64,000 nucleotides of DNA from Chitinophaga silvatica (GTDB lineage Bacteria; Bacteroidota; Bacteroidia; Chitinophagales; Chitinophagaceae), in NCBI RefSeq assembly GCF_003419895.1, contig NZ_QPMM01000012.1, forward strand, positions 62,001 to 126,000, in the 5' to 3' direction. Below the pieces are notes generated by a model that was not told where the DNA came from, made no database searches, and was given only the letters and a program-made list of their open reading frames with translations. Each line of letters begins with the position of its first letter. The stretch's first letter is position 1. The translations under genes and the position numbers were made by a program. Positions 1 through 8,184 of the stretch are shown here, one piece after another.

Positions 1-1292
1 GTTTGAGTAAGCGTTCCATCCGGGTTGAACATCATAGAAGAAGGATGGCCTTCATCCGCAATGTTTCTCCAGATACCACCACCTTCACCTACGTTGAGTG
101 GATTGTGGTAATCGCGGTTCGAGATATCTGTATTATTATATACCTGTAAGAATGGAAACAGTTGAATGCTTCCTTTTGCACGCAGGTTATACATTCTGTA
201 ATCATCGGAATTGTAGCGGAACAAACCACCCTGACCATAATATCTACCAGTTACGTAGTAGCTGGCTTTGCCGCTGCTTCCTGAAATAGATAGATTCTGG
301 TCGGTAGCCGAAGTATGTTTTTTATATAACTGATCATACCAGTTAGTATTGCCATAATATGCATAATTACCGTTAACTACTTCAGTTTTAGGCAGGGAAG
401 GATCTTCGTTATGCGCTTTCAGTGCATTCAGATAATCCAGGCTAAAAGGCTGGGTTTTATTGATCCCGGTTGGATTTTGAGAATAATCGTTCCAGGCTGT
501 CCATGCTTCGTAGAAATTCTTGGCATATTCATAACCGTTACTTACCACATTGGGTACAGTGGTTGGTGATTTGGAAGAATAGCTGGAAGAATAGGTAATA
601 GTAGTTTTGTCTTTTGCCGGGGTCTTTGTAGTGATTAATACCACACCGAAAGCAGCCCTTGCACCATAGATGGCAGCAGAAGATGCATCTTTCAGAACGC
701 TGATGTTGGCAATATCAGAAGGGTTGATCATAGAAGGATCACCTTCTACCCCATCAATCAATACAAGTGCATTACCACCCTGACCGATTGAAGTGACACC
801 TCTTACGTTAAAAGCAGGTGATTGGATAGGTTTACCATCTCCCATTACCAGGTTCAGGTTTGGAACCATACCTTGTAATCCCTGGCTAATGTTTGTCATT
901 GGTCTGTTTTCCAACTGTTTGCTGGAAACCTGGGCAACAGCACCTGTCAGATTTACTTTCTTCTGGGTACCATAACCAACCACAACCAAATCGTTCAGGC
1001 TGGTAATGTTATCCTTAAGGGTTACCTGAACGGCAGAACGATTTCCAACTGGTACAGTATCGCTTTTAAAACCAACGAAACTGAAAATTAACCAGTCATT
1101 TGGCCCTGCATTTAAAGTAAAGTTTCCTTTTAAATCTGTGTTGGCCCCGGAAGATGTTCCCCGGATTTTAACCGAAACACCAGGCAAAGGCTGCCCGTGT
1201 TCGTCGCTAACCCTTCCGTTAACGGAATGCGACTGCGCTGACCCTTGCAATGCAAGACCCACCAGCAGTAAGGTGTGTAGCCATCTTTTCAT
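1..1292 (-). CDS. SusC/RagA-family TonB-dependent outer-membrane receptor, N-terminal part (cut by window edge)
   Basis: The reading frame starts at an ATG at 1292-1290 and stays open to position 1, giving about 430 residues with no stop. It begins with a signal peptide (MKRWLHTLLLVGLALQGSAQ), followed by a carboxypeptidase-regulatory-like domain (about residues 22-100, with GRVSDEHGQPLPGV). A plug domain follows, with the SusC-type segments VVVGYGTQKK, LVLIDGVEGD and IYGARAAFGVVLITTK. These mark a SusC/RagA receptor, which in Bacteroidota imports glycans or peptides with a SusD lipoprotein. The SusD partner would lie beyond the left edge and is not visible. The gene diverges from the membrane regulator at 1559, so a regulatory link is possible but not shown. 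The substrate cannot be inferred. The family call is strong. Confidence 0.93.
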   Translation of the reverse strand, partial: MKRWLHTLLLVGLALQGSAQSHSVNGRVSDEHGQPLPGVSVKIRGTSSGANTDLKGNFTLNAGPNDWLIFSFVGFKSDTVPVGNRSAVQVTLKDNITSLNDLVVVGYGTQKKVNLTGAVAQVSSKQLENRPMTNISQGLQGMVPNLNLVMGDGKPIQSPAFNVRGVTSIGQGGNALVLIDGVEGDPSMINPSDIANISVLKDASSAAIYGARAAFGVVLITTKTPAKDKTTITYSSSYSSKSPTTVPNVVSNGYEYAKNFYEAWTAWNDYSQNPTGINKTQPFSLDYLNALKAHNEDPSLPKTEVVNGNYAYYGNTNWYDQLYKKHTSATDQNLSISGSSGKASYYVTGRYYGQGGLFRYNSDDYRMYNLRAKGSIQLFPFLQVYNNTDISNRDYHNPLNVGEGGGIWRNIADEGHPSSMMFNPDGTLTQ

Positions 1293-1558
1293 GACGATTT
1301 TCTTTTTGGTAGATAAGAATTGATTTAACTGCTGGCAAATAACTAAAGCCGGGTTAACAGGCCGGTTAATTGGGGATTAACTGCCTTGCTTAACAGAAAA
1401 AAAATATTAGAGGACTGTGTTCATTATTTCTTAAAATAAAGATAACTTTATAAGAACCAAGATTAAATCGTTTAGAGTGTAATTTGCCACGTTGTTAAAA
1501 GCCGGAATACCCGCCTTACGTTGAACAATAGAAAAATAATTCGGATAAGAGGAGAACT

Positions 1559-4096
1559 ATGCTAAGACATGCCGTATTGCTATTAACATTATTGTTACTG
1601 TCTGTCAACCATTGTAAAGCCCAGGAAGTATATGGACTTGAATTTGCCAGTAAGGATATCTCGCAGGAGGACAGGACTTCCCTTGACCTCTTCCCAAATA
1701 AACCCTTATCAGTTAAAGACGCTTATAGCCTCTCTTTCGACCTATCTTTCCAACCTTTCTTTAAATCTAACTTTGGATACATAGTCAGAATAATAGATGA
1801 AACAGATCAAAATATTGATCTCATTTATAATATGCATAAACAGGCATTTGACCTGGTTACCGGTAATACCTTCTCAGGAATTTCATTCAAACGACCTAAA
1901 GACTCCCTGTTCCATCATTGGAATAATATTACACTGGACTTTGATATTCAAACACATAGTATAGCCCTACGGATTAATAAGCAATTAATTGGCCGTATTA
2001 ATAGTCAAATAGTCAAAGGAACAGCAATTTCAATCAGTTTCGGAGCCAGTTATCGAAGGAATTTTAAGTCATTTGATTTACCTCCAATGCGGATCAAAGA
2101 CATTAGAATACGAAAAAATGGTACTTTAAAATATCATTGGCCGCTGAATGAATTACAGGGAACTATAGCTTATGACAAAATTGCGCGACAAGCGGCTGCA
2201 GTGAAAAACCCAATGTGGATGAAAGCTGCATCAAATAACTGGGAACTAACCGATTCTATGAAGATTAATGGCTACGCAGCCATAGCAATGGACCCACAAA
2301 CTGAAACTATATATATTACCAGCCCAGATTCTATCTACCAATTTACTCCGCATAAACGTACAATTTACTCACAAACGTTACAAACACCACAGTATACTCC
2401 TGCAGGCGCCAGAGCAGTTTTCGATCCTATAAAACAACAACTGGTGCATGTATTTCTCCAGAATAAACATCAAACCAGTAATTACGACAGCAGCACTAAA
2501 AGCTGGAACAAACCATTCGAAAACAATGCCGTTACTACCTATTGGCATTCAAGTATCTTTTTCTCGCCGTTCGACAGTGCCATTTATACATTCGGTGGAT
2601 ATGGCGATTTCAACTATAAGAATGAAGTGCATCGCTTCGTTCCCAATTCCGATCAGTGGGAAAAACTGAAAACCAGCGGCGATACTTTCATACCTCGTTA
2701 TCTCTCTGCTGCCGGACTAAACAAAGCCGGCGATTCGGCCTATTTGCTTGGTGGTTATGGAAGTATCACCGGTGATCAACTTCTTAATCCACATCCCCTG
2801 TACGATCTGATGGTCTATGACTTAAAACGTAGAACATTTAAAACCATATACAAAATTACTCCCCCGGAAGAACCATTTGTATTTGCAAATAACCTTGTTG
2901 TAAATACCGATAAACAGGAATATTATGCATTAAGCTTTCCTAATGATAGAATGCGTTCCTCTTTACAGTTAGTCAGAGGCTCATTAAAGGAACCAATATT
3001 TACAACAATTGCGGCTCCTCTACCATACAAATACTATGATATAAAATCCTCAGCCTATCTTTTTTATTGTCCGCAAAACGATAAACTGATTTGCGTTACC
3101 ACCTACTGTCCTGATGAGAAATCAACTATCATTAAAGTTCATTCAATTTTATTTTCACCATACGGTTTAGCCGTACCAATGGAAGATCCGCTATTCCCCA
3201 ATTATGTGATCAGATTATTCTGGGCACTTGCTATTGGATTCGGAATATTCCTACTACTTACAGCTATTTCTGTAATCCATAAGAAACGTGCTAAGGCGGT
3301 GGTTACCCCTATCCATATTCCGATTTCTATTACTGATAAAGAACCAATAAGGCCACCGGTTAAAATTGATATCCTACCCGGAACGCAGGTAAACTGCAGG
3401 TTATTTGGTTCATTCAATGTAACAGATCAGGAGAAAAATGATATCACTAAATCATTTACCCCATTATTAAAAGAGCTTTTTCTTTTGCTTTACTTACATA
3501 CAGAAATTGGAAATACAGGCATCTCCTCTGAAAAGATTAATGAAATATTATGGCCAGGCAGAGCCGCCAAAGACGCGAAAAATAACAGAAGCGTCAATAT
3601 TGTAAAGCTAAGAAGCTTGTTGGATAAAATTGGCAGTTACAATTTATGCAAAGAAAATGAACGCTGGTTCCTTCACCTGGAAAGCATTACCACCGATCTT
3701 AAAGAATATCAACAATTCATTAACAACAAAAGCAATTTCATGTCACTGGCCCTGTTGCTAAATAAAGGAGGATTCCTTCCTGAAATAGAGTATCAGTGGC
3801 TCGACAAATTCAAAGCTACTGTTGCCAGCGATTCTATCAATGAATTGTTTTCTCACCTTCAGGACCCTGGGCTATCGCCGGAAGAAGCTATTATAATTTG
3901 TGACGGTATTTTGCAGTCAGATACATTGTACGAAGAAGCTATTTATCACAAATGCAAAGCACTGATTTCAATGCGACAACATGCTTCAGCTAAAAAGGTA
4001 TATACCGATTTTACAAAAGCATATGAACAATTATATGGTGAAACATTTGAAAAACCATATAGTGAAGTAATTGATCAGAGTATTGCAGCACCGTGA
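1559..4096 (+). CDS. Membrane-anchored regulator: periplasmic lectin-like and kelch-type domains, one TM helix, cytoplasmic winged-helix and helical repeat domain
   Basis: The 845-residue protein starts at an ATG after a good ribosome-binding site (AGAGGAG). It has a signal peptide (about 1-21), then a concanavalin/LamG-like beta-sandwich region (about 25-215). A kelch-type beta-propeller follows (about 230-530), with motifs such as IYTFGGYGDF and AYLLGGYGSI. A single transmembrane helix (about 549-571, IRLFWALAIGFGIFLLLTA) precedes a cytoplasmic part. Residues about 611-706 look like an OmpR/SARP-type winged helix (VNCRLFGSFNV, INEILWPGRAAKDAKNNRS, VKLRSLLDKIG), and the helical C-terminus resembles the BTAD/TPR module after such domains. 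I infer a one-component transmembrane sensor that binds a ligand outside and DNA inside. The divergent SusC-like gene is an obvious candidate target. Domains were read by eye. Confidence 0.75.
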   Translation: MLRHAVLLLTLLLLSVNHCKAQEVYGLEFASKDISQEDRTSLDLFPNKPLSVKDAYSLSFDLSFQPFFKSNFGYIVRIIDETDQNIDLIYNMHKQAFDLVTGNTFSGISFKRPKDSLFHHWNNITLDFDIQTHSIALRINKQLIGRINSQIVKGTAISISFGASYRRNFKSFDLPPMRIKDIRIRKNGTLKYHWPLNELQGTIAYDKIARQAAAVKNPMWMKAASNNWELTDSMKINGYAAIAMDPQTETIYITSPDSIYQFTPHKRTIYSQTLQTPQYTPAGARAVFDPIKQQLVHVFLQNKHQTSNYDSSTKSWNKPFENNAVTTYWHSSIFFSPFDSAIYTFGGYGDFNYKNEVHRFVPNSDQWEKLKTSGDTFIPRYLSAAGLNKAGDSAYLLGGYGSITGDQLLNPHPLYDLMVYDLKRRTFKTIYKITPPEEPFVFANNLVVNTDKQEYYALSFPNDRMRSSLQLVRGSLKEPIFTTIAAPLPYKYYDIKSSAYLFYCPQNDKLICVTTYCPDEKSTIIKVHSILFSPYGLAVPMEDPLFPNYVIRLFWALAIGFGIFLLLTAISVIHKKRAKAVVTPIHIPISITDKEPIRPPVKIDILPGTQVNCRLFGSFNVTDQEKNDITKSFTPLLKELFLLLYLHTEIGNTGISSEKINEILWPGRAAKDAKNNRSVNIVKLRSLLDKIGSYNLCKENERWFLHLESITTDLKEYQQFINNKSNFMSLALLLNKGGFLPEIEYQWLDKFKATVASDSINELFSHLQDPGLSPEEAIIICDGILQSDTLYEEAIYHKCKALISMRQHASAKKVYTDFTKAYEQLYGETFEKPYSEVIDQSIAAP

Positions 4097-4201
4097 TTTT
4101 TTTGGTTGATGTTAATTACCATAAGCTGAGGAAGTTCCAGGGTTATTATGGTATTCCATGATTTATTGATCTTTTATAGGAGTGAAAAGATTAAATCCCG
4201 A

Positions 4202-4557
4202 ATTTTATTGTCTTTAATGTGATTGATAAATTTCCTTGACCGTAGACTGGGCAGGGGTAAACCCAATGCTATTAAGTTAAGAGGAAATAGGTCTTGATTT
4301 TATTGTCTTTAAATGATTGATAAATTTCCTTGACCGTAGACTGGGCAGGGGTAAACCCAATGCTATTAAGTTAAGAGGAAATAGGTCTTGATTTTATTGT
4401 CTTTAAATGATTGATAAATTTCCTTGACCGTAGACTGGGCAGGGGTAAACCCAATGCTATTAAGTTAAGAGGAAATAGGTCTTGATTTTATTGTCTTTAA
4501 ATGATTGATAAATTTCCTTGACCGTAGACTGGGCAGGGGTAAACCCTGCCCCTACAG
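4202..4557 (+). repeat. Tandem array of 94-bp repeats, left arm of a large inverted pair
   Basis: Units beginning GATTGATAAATTTCCTTGAC start at 4221, 4315, 4409 and 4503, exactly 94 bp apart. Three are complete and nearly identical; the fourth ends early. Each carries CCGTAGACTGGGCAGGGGTA. Outer units continue into AACCCAATGCTATTAAG, while the innermost closes as a hairpin (GGGCAGGG-GTAAA-CCCTGCCC) followed by CTACAGGGTTTC. No credible protein is encoded. The flank 4097-4201 and the gap 4558-4674 between the arms show no gene. The core resembles short palindromic intergenic elements of the REP/MITE kind; that assignment is inference. Confidence 0.9.
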
Positions 4558-4674
4558 GGTTTCATCGAATTTCAGTTTCTATATTGTAGAATTATTTCTT
4601 TACAGAATTGAAATTAGTAGATCGATATTTGACATGAAATTTTACTACCAGATGAAAATATGATATTGATGAAG

Positions 4675-4997
4675 TCCTGTAGGGGCAGGGTTTACCCCTG
4701 CCCAGTCTACGGTCAAGGAAACCAGTCATTTAAATTGAATTCAATATTTAATCAACATCCTTCCTCTTTACTTAATAGCATTGGGTTTACCCCTGCCCTA
4801 CCTACGGTCAAGGAAACCAGTCATTTAAACTAAATTCAATATTTAATCAACATCCTTCCTCTTTACTTAATAGCATTGGGTTTACCCCTGCCCTACCTAC
4901 GGTCAAGAAAACCAGTCATTTAAATTGAATTCAATATTTAATCAACATCCTTCCTCCTTACTTAATAGCATTGGGTTTACTCCTGCCCTATCTACGG
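4675..4997 (-). repeat. Tandem array of 95-bp repeats, right arm, inverted relative to the left array
   Basis: TTTACCCCTGCCC recurs at 4691, 4786, 4881 and 4976 (the last reads TTTACTCCTGCCC), exactly 95 bp apart. The core GGTCAAGGAAACCAGTCATT is the reverse complement of the left-arm core with small changes. The inner end (CCTGTAGGGGCAGGG) mirrors the inner end of the left array, so the two arrays form one long inverted repeat around about 115 bp. Right-arm units differ more from one another than left-arm units do. The remaining 4998-5120 is A+T-rich with no supported feature. Confidence 0.88.
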
Positions 4998-5120
4998 TAC
5001 AAGAAACTCATCAATAATTCAAAAAATATTGAACTATTTCTCTTAACTAAAAAACACTTCGTCTTCAGAAGTTTACCAAACGGATATCAATCGAATTTTC
5101 AATTTATCATTAAACTTGTT

Positions 5121-5735
5121 TTACAACTCCTCTCTGATCACCTTCACCGCCTCCCCTCTTACCAGTTCATTATGTTCCTGCCACTGATCCTGTTGTTGCG
5201 ACAACAACAAATTTGCCTGTGCCAATAAGAACTTTTCCTTTAATCTTTCAAGGCATAACTTTTTGTTCTGCCATTGAGATCTGCTATCAGAGGCTACTAC
5301 CTGTAAACCCGTTGGCCGATGAACTCCACGTACTGCTGTTTCAGTTTTATTGACGTGTTGTCCGCCTGGCCCGGAAGATCTGCATGTTTCAAAAGTTACA
5401 TCTCTCTCCTCCCACTGTTGTGTAGACTGAACATTTGAAATACTAATTCCGGCAAACCAGTTTTTACGTTTATGGAATTTCCTGTATGGGCTTTGAGCAA
5501 TCCATTGTACAGTTCCTTCCCATTCTTTAGTTAATACATTTACCTTATCGCCTTCAGCCAATAAAACGGTTGAAGATAATGTACCATTGAGATCTCCGCG
5601 GGTAGCAGATAATACCTTAATATTTATTTTTAGTGCTTTTGCCTGTTTTATAATTTTTTCCTGCAATCGGGCTACGACCCTGCAACATTCTGCAGGGCCA
5701 CGGCCTGATGTTATTTGTATAATAATCTGTTCCAT
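5121..5735 (-). CDS. prfH: Release-factor-like protein PrfH
   Basis: This 204-residue protein carries the class-I release factor GGQ motif (SSGPGGQHVNKTETAVR) that triggers peptidyl-tRNA hydrolysis. It is far shorter than RF1/RF2 and lacks their N-terminal domain, as PrfH does. The N-terminus (MEQIIIQITSGRGPAECCRV) is typical of PrfH. It starts 3 bp after the stop of the RtcB-type ligase gene, so the two are surely co-transcribed. PrfH proteins paired with RtcB2-type ligases are known to act on ribosomes cleaved in the 16S decoding centre: PrfH releases the stalled peptide and RtcB reseals the RNA. That role is assigned from the family and gene pairing. Confidence 0.9.
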   Translation of the reverse strand: MEQIIIQITSGRGPAECCRVVARLQEKIIKQAKALKINIKVLSATRGDLNGTLSSTVLLAEGDKVNVLTKEWEGTVQWIAQSPYRKFHKRKNWFAGISISNVQSTQQWEERDVTFETCRSSGPGGQHVNKTETAVRGVHRPTGLQVVASDSRSQWQNKKLCLERLKEKFLLAQANLLLSQQQDQWQEHNELVRGEAVKVIREEL

Positions 5736-5738
5736 AAA

Positions 5739-7139
5739 TTATTCTTTATACATTCTTACAATTTTCGGTAAGAATTGACCTTCAACCTGCACCAGTTCGC
5801 GCTGTGCAGTCATAACGGTTTCTATGTCTTTGTATGCAAATGGGTTTTCTTCAACACTTCCACCTATCAGTGTTACACCTGCATCGGCTACTATCTTTTT
5901 AAGTGCCGATACTGTCATGTGTTCTCTGGCACGTTTGCGGCTCATACTTCTTCCGGCTCCATGGGCGGCAGAATAAAGAGAGCGTTCTATGCCCGTGCCG
6001 CTTACCAGATAAGCCGGAGTGGTCATGCTACCGGGAATAATTCCCAACTCACCTTTATGTGCAGGCGTTGCACCTTTACGGTGAATTATAACCTCCTGTC
6101 CATCTGCCAGCGTATCCTTCCAGGCGAAGTTGTGATGATTCTCCACTTTAGTAATAGCCTTCAGACCCAGGGCTTTCAATAAGTTAGCATGGATTCGGTC
6201 GTGACATGCTTTTGCATAGTCACCTGCCAGATTCATTGATAACCAGTATTCCTGTCCGGCTTCGGAATTAAGATCGAGCCAGGCGAGGTGCTGTGCCGAC
6301 TTTGGCAGCTTGCAGCTATTCATGGCAATTTGCGTGTAGTGTTGAGCGATATTTGCACCTAATCCACGACTCCCGGAATGCGAGAGTAATGCCAGGTATT
6401 CTTTGGCTGGTAAGCCAAGAATATTGTCTTCTGCCAAAGTGATTAGTCCGAATTCAACGAAGTGGTTACCGGTACCAGAACTGCCGAGTTGAATAACAGC
6501 TTTTCCATGCAGTTGCCTGAGAAGTAATGTAGCTTTAAATGCATCACTATCCAGTACTTCATGTTCCTGCTGAATTCCAATACTACCGCTGATACCGAAA
6601 TGGGTAAACTCCTTCAATGCAAGTTTTGTCTGATAAGCATACCTTTTCAGGAAACTTTCACCTTCATCAATAATCGACAATGCCATCCTACAGCCAATGT
6701 CAACCCCCACAGCATAAGGGATGACTGCATTGTTGGTAGCTAAAACGCCTCCTATCGGTAATCCGTATCCACTGTGAGCATCCGGCATCAATGCACCTTG
6801 TACTGTAATGGGCAGCGACATAGCTGTTTCCATTTGTTGCTTGGCCGAATGTTCGATTGTTTTGCCGCCGAAGATGCTAAGTTGACCGGTAGTTTCCAGC
6901 AAACTAAAAGATTGAAAATTGCATTCAACCGGTTCGTCTATAAATGTTTTAGCAATTGGGGCAATAACTTCATCGTGCAAATAAGCCTGAGGATCTGATT
7001 TAATGTTTTGTAATAGTTGAATTATTTCAGTTTTCTCTGTATGCTTGAAATGTTTTGCTACGATATTAATAACCAGACTTCTGGTTTGATTATTTGTATA
7101 ACCTATTTTACTAAGTTCTTTTGTTTTTATCTGAGCCAT
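5739..7139 (-). CDS. rtcB: RtcB-family RNA ligase (RtcB2-like, PrfH-associated)
   Basis: The 466-residue protein has the metal- and GMP-binding motifs of RtcB 3'-phosphate RNA ligases: VGVDIGCRMA (metal-binding Cys), GTGNHFVEFG, SHSGSRGLG, HRKGATPAH and AAHGAGRSMSR, the last containing the His that is guanylylated. GCR in place of the usual GCG, and the coupling to prfH, fit the RtcB2 branch rather than the tRNA-splicing branch. It seals RNA ends bearing 2',3'-cyclic phosphate or 3'-phosphate to 5'-OH, here presumably nicked 16S rRNA. It is first in the operon and follows a predicted leader of about 225 nt with several hairpins. Confidence 0.93.
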   Translation of the reverse strand: MAQIKTKELSKIGYTNNQTRSLVINIVAKHFKHTEKTEIIQLLQNIKSDPQAYLHDEVIAPIAKTFIDEPVECNFQSFSLLETTGQLSIFGGKTIEHSAKQQMETAMSLPITVQGALMPDAHSGYGLPIGGVLATNNAVIPYAVGVDIGCRMALSIIDEGESFLKRYAYQTKLALKEFTHFGISGSIGIQQEHEVLDSDAFKATLLLRQLHGKAVIQLGSSGTGNHFVEFGLITLAEDNILGLPAKEYLALLSHSGSRGLGANIAQHYTQIAMNSCKLPKSAQHLAWLDLNSEAGQEYWLSMNLAGDYAKACHDRIHANLLKALGLKAITKVENHHNFAWKDTLADGQEVIIHRKGATPAHKGELGIIPGSMTTPAYLVSGTGIERSLYSAAHGAGRSMSRKRAREHMTVSALKKIVADAGVTLIGGSVEENPFAYKDIETVMTAQRELVQVEGQFLPKIVRMYKE

Positions 7140-7366
7140 AAATTTGGGCGATAAAACCCTGAGTACAGGGCATGGTAATAGTATATCGATCAGGTTTGAT
7201 CGAAAAAATATAGCGCAAAGAGAGTGGAACGGCCAACTAGCCGGTTATGCAGGGATTAGCTGATAAAAAAGGGCTGTTGCCGTATTAGGCCATGAGCGCA
7301 AGGGGCGATATGTGAAGTTGTTCTGTCATGATTCCTCAGTATTTAAAAGATTAGAAAAAAGGAATG
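7140..7366 (-). promoter_or_regulatory. Long, potentially structured 5' leader of rtcB-prfH
   Basis: The only near-consensus minus-strand promoter (7372-7401) would start transcription near 7366, leaving about 225 nt before the rtcB start. Within it are small perfect hairpins: CCCTG-AGTA-CAGGG (7157-7170), TCGATCA-GGTT-TGATCGA (7186-7203) and CGGC-CAACTA-GCCG (7230-7243). No protein gene is supported here. It may be a regulatory leader or small RNA; no known riboswitch is recognised. The region 7140-7552 holds only this leader and the two divergent promoters. Confidence 0.4.
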
Positions 7367-7371
7367 CGGCG

Positions 7372-7401
7372 CAAAGGTATAACTATCTTTCTAAATATCA
7401 A
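7372..7401 (-). promoter_or_regulatory. Predicted Bacteroidota-type promoter for rtcB-prfH
   Basis: On the minus strand this reads TTG (7401-7399), 19 nt, TACCTTTG (7379-7372), an exact match to the Bacteroidota sigma-factor pattern TTG-N19-TAnnTTTG. It points toward rtcB. Confidence 0.65.
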
Positions 7402-7464
7402 TTTTTTTTCACGTAAAGATTTCTATCCATAAATTATCGAGCTTATTTTTTTAACATTTTGACT

Positions 7465-7506
7465 TAGGTTGATTTACATTTTATCCCTAAGGTTGATGTA
7501 CCTTTG
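7465..7506 (+). promoter_or_regulatory. Predicted promoter and direct-repeat operator before the TetR-family gene
   Basis: TACCTTTG at 7499-7506 matches the TAnnTTTG -7 element about 46 bp before the start codon; no clear -33 TTG is seen at the right distance. Two near-identical copies, TAGGTTGATTTA (7465-7476) and AAGGTTGATGTA (7489-7500), lie 24 bp apart, the second overlapping the -7 element. They could be operator sites for the downstream TetR-like protein; this is inference. Confidence 0.45.
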
Positions 7507-7552
7507 ATTACCCACTAAGTGTAACCCATTTACAACAAATAAAATTTACTCC

Positions 7553-8179
7553 ATGGATAAACAACTGATCCGCAATGCCTACAAAACTTATTGGCTGGAA
7601 AACGGTCAGGCACCCGTTTCTGTTTATGCACTCTGCAAAATTCTGGATATTCCTGAAAGCAGTTTTTATGAAGAATATGCTTCTTTAGAAGCTGTTGAAA
7701 AAGATATCTGGCTCGCGATTTTTGAACAAACACTGGCTCAATTAAGTGCAGATGAAATATATCATCAATATAATTCTCAGGAAAAATTACTAGCCTTCTA
7801 TTTCCTTTGGGTTCAGCAATTGAAGAATGATAGAAGTTATCTTCTCTTACAAAGAAAACATTTCAAATTACCGGATTTATACCGCAGCAAATTAGAAACG
7901 TTTCATCATGCCTTCAATGATTATGTAAGCGGTCTGGTTAAAGAAGGTTATACCAGCAACGAGATTAAAGAAAGAAAGTATATCTCTGATCAGTATGTAC
8001 ATGGCTTCTGGATACAGGCCCTGTTTGTACTAAAATACTGGCTAGACGATACCAGCGCTGGTTTTGAAATGACCGATGCTGCTATCGAAAAAGCTGTAAA
8101 TCTTAGCTTCCAGCTTATTAAATCCAATACACTGGATAGCCTGATCGATTTTGGAAAATTCATCTTTACCAGGAAATAA
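7553..8179 (+). CDS. TetR/AcrR-family transcriptional regulator
   Basis: The 208-residue, mostly helical protein has an N-terminal helix-turn-helix of TetR type (about residues 5-50, VSVYALCKILDIPESSFYEEY followed by the SLEAVEKDIW helix). A helical ligand-binding or dimerisation domain follows, with several aromatic residues. Its stop lies 5 bp before the start of an AarF/UbiB-like kinase gene, so the two form an operon and the regulator probably controls its own operon. The inducer cannot be told. A direct repeat overlapping the promoter is a possible operator. Confidence 0.82.
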   Translation: MDKQLIRNAYKTYWLENGQAPVSVYALCKILDIPESSFYEEYASLEAVEKDIWLAIFEQTLAQLSADEIYHQYNSQEKLLAFYFLWVQQLKNDRSYLLLQRKHFKLPDLYRSKLETFHHAFNDYVSGLVKEGYTSNEIKERKYISDQYVHGFWIQALFVLKYWLDDTSAGFEMTDAAIEKAVNLSFQLIKSNTLDSLIDFGKFIFTRK

Positions 8180-8184
8180 AGTGT

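Noticed and set aside
4202..4997. CRISPR array interpretation of the tandem repeats
   Set aside because: The units are 94-95 bp, contiguous and nearly identical along their whole length, with no variable spacers and no cas genes nearby.
4971..5228. Plus-strand ORF of 85 residues spanning the last repeat copy and the prfH end
   Set aside because: It overlaps the repeat array and the antisense end of prfH; composition is repeat-derived and no family is evident.
7140..7366. tRNA or tRNA-like gene in the rtcB leader
   Set aside because: No T-loop (GGTTCGAATCC-type) or acceptor stem was found; only short hairpins are visible.
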